Shown here: positions 62,401 to 64,000 of the stretch, in pieces
How positions within the stretch are numbered: the stretch's first letter is position 1
Layout of the letters: each line of letters starts with the position of its first letter
DNA from: Bacteriovorax sp. BAL6_X
GTDB taxonomy: Bacteria > Bdellovibrionota > Bacteriovoracia > Bacteriovoracales > Bacteriovoracaceae
NCBI RefSeq assembly: GCF_000443995.1
Contig: NZ_AUMC01000010.1
Coordinates: forward strand, 620,001-684,000
Direction of reading: 5' to 3'
DNA: 64,000 nt
The notes under the pieces: generated by a model
Seen by the model: the letters and a program-made list of their open reading frames with translations, nothing else
What the model was told of the DNA's origin: nothing
The model's database searches: none
Program-made: the position numbers and the translations under genes

Positions 62401-62626
62401 AACTGTTGATAATGACCCAATATTCTTGGCCTTAATTAATGCGACAAAAGAGCAGCAATCTCAGCTTGATGAAAATAGGCGTATGCTAAATCTCATGCAA
62501 GAAGGGATTTCTCGTCGTGTGGCCTCTTTGGAAGAGCAAGTTGAGACTCTAAAAGAAGAGAATGAGGTTCTTAAGGCCTACTTATGTCAGAAAGATCCTG
62601 ATATGCCACTTTGCCCGAAAATTTAG
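56471..62626 (+). CDS. Giant fibre/adhesin with C-terminal S74 intramolecular chaperone
   Basis: 2051 residues from TTG (GAGGAAG upstream), with signal peptide (LIFILAICLGLFLNLSAFA). The body is built from repeated beta units containing VGIGTxxPTxxLxVxG, as in trimeric fibres. An 897-bp-period internal duplication is present (see the repeat entry). Near residue 1911 comes YSDARLKDITGKF, the Ser-Asp start of a peptidase S74 chaperone domain that in phage tail spikes self-cleaves after folding. A coiled coil (ASLEEQVETLKEENEVL) ends the chain. No other phage genes are nearby, so it is probably a cell-surface fibre used for attachment. Function is inferred. Confidence 0.85.
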   Translation: MYVSRKLIFILAICLGLFLNLSAFASTTKLGYSGRLVLTNGTPVTGTPDLKFDLFYSGTTGINRGTQTISAVPLSNGIYTVELDFAGIASVIDAIPTNETLVIQVTDITDAMNPVVYDSQNILATPIAVYANHAALAETIANDAVTPDSVDFTGSCSTGQVVSVNASNEFECVDQTAAVAVDSTLVNNAGVIGLPAVVTSDTYYSVTVDDYGRVTGGSTTPPSTTASDIQDNLIVDADINTNAAISWSKINKTGATPSDVGLTVNSAGPLGTTSAVATENVVKTYVDTFATSAADAKVIDDMSGVQTTIAPSVNAVKNYVTAQTGGITSSQWTDSGLDIYFNTGFVGVGTNTPLGPLHVVGSANDLNIMRFGATDADISSLTNLSNMSGLLIANEGVNNAYHSFRIVSDVDATQIESLAVTNAGRVGIGVLAPTQKLDVDGNIKATGVCIGGDCRTAWPTGNAGTVTSVTGGTGLTGGTITSSGTLAVDVGITNGKIAQVGAGDKLADSIINYNPALDVALTGYAIGAASSVVATDTVLEAFGKIQGQLDAHASSIAGNSTLVINSTAGNETGQAASVNAMKNYVTTEIAGVNQSQWTNSASDIYFDSGRVGIGTNSPITALEVDGQITGGFGARTTSGVLDWDDASNARPGSGYTLLMGDAPNGPGPSYYFHPFSYEYNSKNGNGNMTQYAIPYNGTDMYLRYRYSGVWSGWSKVLTTNSSGRVGIGTTNPSEMLEVVGRVKGTELCIGGDCRTSWPTGSGGTVTSVTGGTGLTGGTITSTGTLAVDVGTTNGKIAQVGAGDKLADSIINYNPAVDVALTGFSTGAASSVAATDTILEALGKVQGQLNAHSTSIAANSNLVINSMAGTETGQAPSVSSIKTYVDDRATQWATSGSDISFTGGNVGIGTASPTRKLHVVADDAVDGNDFIALFQEPGITPEASATVGIAADRMVMVQGSGGAFYGGRDVANDIEFAMGTSIAGEAFSGSMTNHKYGLRTNNITRMTIDETGNVGIGITAPTAKLSVDGDAEFSGFYTNEQVTYANYDYTNLSYLLLAKTSSEDKVYGRIYGHRGSATAIPRPYFVDVVIDTSSVYADVGEITNAYRVDSKIALAEITYKGETWWALRYDADSTFHANNIGFQGFRSQADADGFKFINEDDADLTAVLNVKEYSRIRGSLYYTKAGNLGLGTTTPTEKLEVSGNVKATAFIGDGSSLTGVNSSSSSNIADNTISADTDVNGTGAINFETGGTTKMTVDNTGNVGIGTSAPGALLNIASTAPTFRLTDTDQGGTNEHLIVAMDGGNATFDVSDAGAGSSMTLQGDGDVILAESVGRVGVGTTTPTTALDVVGTIKGTSVQSIDPMYLVAASEWSNTTYDFSDGATATGINITFDFDSTGSDPFQFGLDSDNYYRVSHESDNEQTVRKTIAGASTVLGNVGHTYVSGQKGLKGHVNITNNIITWKITKPNGAYTQSSGAVDTGSLPLSNFKIRANANLRNVKIYSGQKVDLAGGKALVVDHTSGKIGMGTTAPSARLSIQQNGVADNYEGIRLIADKNSDGTNDEYLDVYIDSAGKKIIQTQSSGAAVHDLLLNPAIGNVGIGVAIPRTTLDVGTDGNVAIFGDNSLDDKYISIRDNNQGLYMGLDVSLNGGNGAGLIQSGLSKGLGFKANSATFGDANPDLYINEAANIGVGTIAPTSKLEVRRTSDNGSPMVLFQDATAANNTSDVKMIAYRPGLVLEDASLNADDFRLGLDEGKLYFTFDTNDDDAKDLNSNFDDAYAMTLTSSKQLGINTTNPAATFHAHGGASTAEYPTDTTQGNIVSKFSNSNNAVEIGTSGVLNARKAWILARHTTTSTYGHYFSTLHLQPDVGDDSYYRGVAIGLSAGVQLSENGERLVVNGTAAKPGGGSWATYSDARLKDITGKFDYGLDAIMAIDTIKYRYKDNNALGILNEREHSGFIAQDIQKVIPEAVRKTTDDYLTVDNDPIFLALINATKEQQSQLDENRRMLNLMQEGISRRVASLEEQVETLKEENEVLKAYLCQKDPDMPLCPKI
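57751..59150 (+). repeat. Internal tandem duplication in the fibre gene, period 897 bp
   Basis: Two copies (about 57751-58250 and 58645-59150) encode CIGGDCRTxWPTG, GTVTSVTGGTGLTGG, TNGKIAQVGAGDKLADS and INYNPAxDVALTG in the same order. The first copies of CIGGDC begin at 57815 and 58712, offset 897 bp (299 codons). Long stretches are nearly identical at DNA level, implying recent duplication or gene conversion, with length variation by recombination possible. Confidence 0.85.
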
Positions 62627-62770
62627 TCAATATTAATACTAAGTTGTCTCATGACCTTTCGTAATTTCAGACATTTATAAACTTATCTTCTTAATTATTA
62701 AAGACGTCGTACAATATGAATTATTGACTGTCTTGCTAGTTTGTTAGTTGTACGTTGGTCAGGAGAAAGT

Positions 62771-63187
62771 ATGGTCTTTATAAAATTCGCAATTCTTTAT
62801 TTTGCACTAATATATTCATCAATTGGTTTCGCCCAAGATTCACAACTGGATAGCTTGCTACGTTGTAGCGAAGTTGCACAAGTTCGCTGTCTTGAGGTTC
62901 AAGAGTATGGACAAGACTTTGTTGGACCGCTGCAGGATGAGACCGTTATTCAGGCCAAAGTAAGCGAGGTCGTTTCACCTAGTATAAGGGAGCTTATTTG
63001 CTGTGAGGATGATGAAAACCTTAGAAAGTCTATTGTTGGTCATATCTTCAACCAGATGAAGCCTGATGATATGATCGTGGCATTGATTGCACACAAGAGT
63101 GTCGATGAGGTTCGTGGCCCATCAAGTGTGGATATGGTCTATAACGACGATCGTTTTGTTGGCCCAAAGCTACCAAATAAGAAGTAA
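62771..63187 (+). CDS. Small exported protein downstream of the fibre
   Basis: Start set at the ATG at 62771, which follows AGGAG; an upstream TTG at 62741 has none. 138 residues with a signal peptide (FIKFAILYFALIYSSIGFAQD). Four cysteines (LRCSEVAQVRCLEV and LICCEDD). Probably periplasmic or surface-bound, associated with the fibre by position. Not recognised. A terminator follows. Confidence 0.68.
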   Translation: MVFIKFAILYFALIYSSIGFAQDSQLDSLLRCSEVAQVRCLEVQEYGQDFVGPLQDETVIQAKVSEVVSPSIRELICCEDDENLRKSIVGHIFNQMKPDDMIVALIAHKSVDEVRGPSSVDMVYNDDRFVGPKLPNKK

Positions 63188-63219
63188 ATTACTAGCTATC
63201 AATTAATTTAGATACTTAA

Positions 63220-63240
63220 GGCCCTCAAGAGAGGGTCTTT
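63220..63240 (+). terminator. Terminator of the surface-protein group
   Basis: GGCCCTC (63220-63226), loop AAGA, GAGGGTC (63231-63237) with one G-T pair, then TTT. Between the small exported gene and the copper operon. Confidence 0.6.
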
Positions 63241-63271
63241 GTCATTTCTATGTCAATTAACCAATCTTTAG

Positions 63272-63300
63272 TTGCTTTATTTCCTTCGTGGACTTATTAT
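63272..63300 (+). promoter_or_regulatory. Candidate promoter of the copZA operon
   Basis: TTGCTT (63272-63277) and TATTAT (63295-63300) with 17 bases between, immediately before the CsoR-like palindrome. The arrangement would place the operator over the transcription start. Confidence 0.5.
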
Positions 63301-63304
63301 TTCA

Positions 63305-63323
63305 TATACCCTATGGGGGTATA
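63305..63323. promoter_or_regulatory. CsoR-type copper-responsive operator
   Basis: TATACCC (63305-63311) and GGGTATA (63317-63323) are perfect arms around five bases. The form TACCCTAxGGGGGTAT closely resembles the CsoR operator before Bacillus subtilis copZA. CsoR represses copper-export genes until Cu(I) binds. No csoR gene is in the window. Confidence 0.75.
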
Positions 63324-63348
63324 TGGTTTAGTTAGTGATGAGGTTAAT

Positions 63349-63573
63349 GTGAAAAAAGTTAAATTTGCTGTTAGTGGAATTAAATGTGGAGGATGCGTAG
63401 GTAAAGTTGTGAATCAGCTAAAAGATCTTTCAGGAGTGGTAAATATAAATGTAGATATCGAAAAACAAGAAGTTCTTGTAAGTGGTGAACACGGTTTTTC
63501 AAATATGCTAATCAAGTCAATGCTTGGGGAAATAGGATTTACTGTTACAAGTATGAAAAAGCTTGAGGCTTAG
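63349..63573 (+). CDS. copZ: Copper chaperone, heavy-metal-associated domain
   Basis: Start moved to GTG 63349, five bases after GAGG; a frame from 63250 would translate through the operator. The 74-residue product is a single HMA domain with the Cu(I)-binding motif GIKCGGCVGKV and the usual EVLVSGE and EIGFTV strands. It is translated just ahead of the copper ATPase. It would hand Cu(I) to that pump in the cytoplasm. Confidence 0.85.
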   Translation: MKKVKFAVSGIKCGGCVGKVVNQLKDLSGVVNINVDIEKQEVLVSGEHGFSNMLIKSMLGEIGFTVTSMKKLEA

Positions 63574-63581
63574 GAGACTAG

Positions 63582-64000
63582 GTGGAAACACAAAATAGTG
63601 TAAACTTAAAAATTTCAGGTATGAGTTGTGCAAGTTGTGCAGCTTCAATCGAAAGTGAAGTTTCAAAAATTGATGGTGTTAAGCTTTCAAGTGTAAATTA
63701 CGCAATTGAAAGTGGTCACTTTGAGTATGATAATAAAGACGTTTTAGATAATATTGAAAATAAAATCGTTGAACTTGGTTATTCAATTCAATCTGAAGAA
63801 GAAATAGTAAATGCTGTAGCGCCAGAAAAATCAATCGAAAAAGATAATTTCCATAAATTTGTTATCGGAATGAGTCTTGCGATTGCGGTCTTTATGTTTG
63901 AAATGGGGCCACTCAAAGGGTGGCCATCAAAGAAGGCCAATTGGTATATTCAGTTAGTTTTAACGACACCTATTTGGGCATGGATTGGCCTAAAGTTCCA
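63582..64000 (+). CDS. copA: Copper-exporting P-type ATPase, 3'-truncated by window edge
   Basis: Starts at GTG 63582, five bases after AGGAG, and runs open to the window end (139 codons seen). The N-terminal HMA domain has ISGMSCASCAASIESEV with the CxxC copper site, then a linker and the beginning of the membrane part (VIGMSLAIAVFMFEMGP, a GWPSKKANWYIQLVLTTPIW segment). That is the domain order of Cu+-ATPases such as CopA. The catalytic DKTGT and ATP domains are beyond the edge. Co-transcribed with copZ. Confidence 0.88.
   Translation, partial: METQNSVNLKISGMSCASCAASIESEVSKIDGVKLSSVNYAIESGHFEYDNKDVLDNIENKIVELGYSIQSEEEIVNAVAPEKSIEKDNFHKFVIGMSLAIAVFMFEMGPLKGWPSKKANWYIQLVLTTPIWAWIGLKF

Noticed and set aside
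56471-62626. Prophage or tail-fibre module
   Set aside because: Apart from the S74-type fibre, no capsid, portal, terminase, integrase or lysis gene is visible, and the fibre has a Sec signal peptide.
63250-63348. N-terminal extension of copZ from an upstream ATG
   Set aside because: It would place the promoter and the CsoR-like operator inside the coding region, and the GTG at 63349 has its own ribosome binding site.

Overview
The window looks like chromosome from a low-GC (roughly mid-30s percent by eye), Gram-negative predatory-type bacterium of the Bdellovibrionota, most plausibly the Halobacteriovorax/Bacteriovorax group. The grounds are indirect: many small Sec-exported proteins of unknown function, several secreted HExxH metallopeptidase-like proteins, a TIGR02147-type regulator, hybrid membrane histidine kinases and very dense packing. 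No rRNA, tRNA, CRISPR array, insertion sequence or prophage was recognised, and no gene-free stretch exceeds about 300 bases.

Layout. 1-1.7 kb: 3' part of rimK plus an aspartoacylase-family hydrolase. 1.8-10.0 kb: an ECF sigma factor with a ChrR-type zinc/cupin anti-sigma factor, divergent from a seven-gene lipid-modification operon (DUF1295-SnoaL fusion, FAD oxidoreductase, DUF1365, two CFA-synthase-like methyltransferases, desaturase, chalcone-isomerase-like protein). Both directions carry a TGATC-type promoter candidate. 10-17.4 kb: secreted unknowns, including a 989-residue one, a methyltransferase and a TIGR02147 regulator. 17.5-26.1 kb: MntP, carbonic anhydrase, AhpC-AhpF, a hydrolase that lacks its catalytic serine, a ZIP transporter, HemN and OsmC. 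26.2-38 kb: two secreted zincin-like proteins, four histidine kinases (one without an ATPase domain, two tandem paralogs), a thioesterase-like and an SDR-like protein, Hsp20 and a thiamine-pyrophosphokinase-like protein. 38-41 kb: an imelysin/di-haem oxidoreductase operon of the kind linked to iron. 41-46.3 kb: a beta-barrel protein, a deoxyhypusine-synthase-like enzyme grouped with two homologous half-size membrane proteins and an exported SRPBCC protein, then a TauE/MBL sulfur pair. 46.3-54.7 kb: CNNM and CBS proteins, small secreted paralogs, an HTH regulator, another zincin, an NhaC antiporter and a BCCT transporter. 54.9-63.2 kb: a surface-protein cluster centred on a 2051-residue fibre with a C-terminal S74 chaperone domain. 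63.3-64 kb: a copper operon (CsoR-like operator, copZ, 5' part of copA).

Most notable points: the sigma/ChrR-controlled lipid operon with a gene fusion that still carries an internal ribosome binding site; two membrane-protein genes (27287-28150 minus, 52766-54745 plus) whose frames have a strong Shine-Dalgarno followed six bases later by ATC instead of a normal start; an HSL-family hydrolase with GDAAGG instead of GDSAGG; the split pair of homologous mini membrane proteins beside a deoxyhypusine-synthase-like gene; and the modular fibre with an 897-bp-period internal duplication. All function calls come from reading the sequence; no database search was run.
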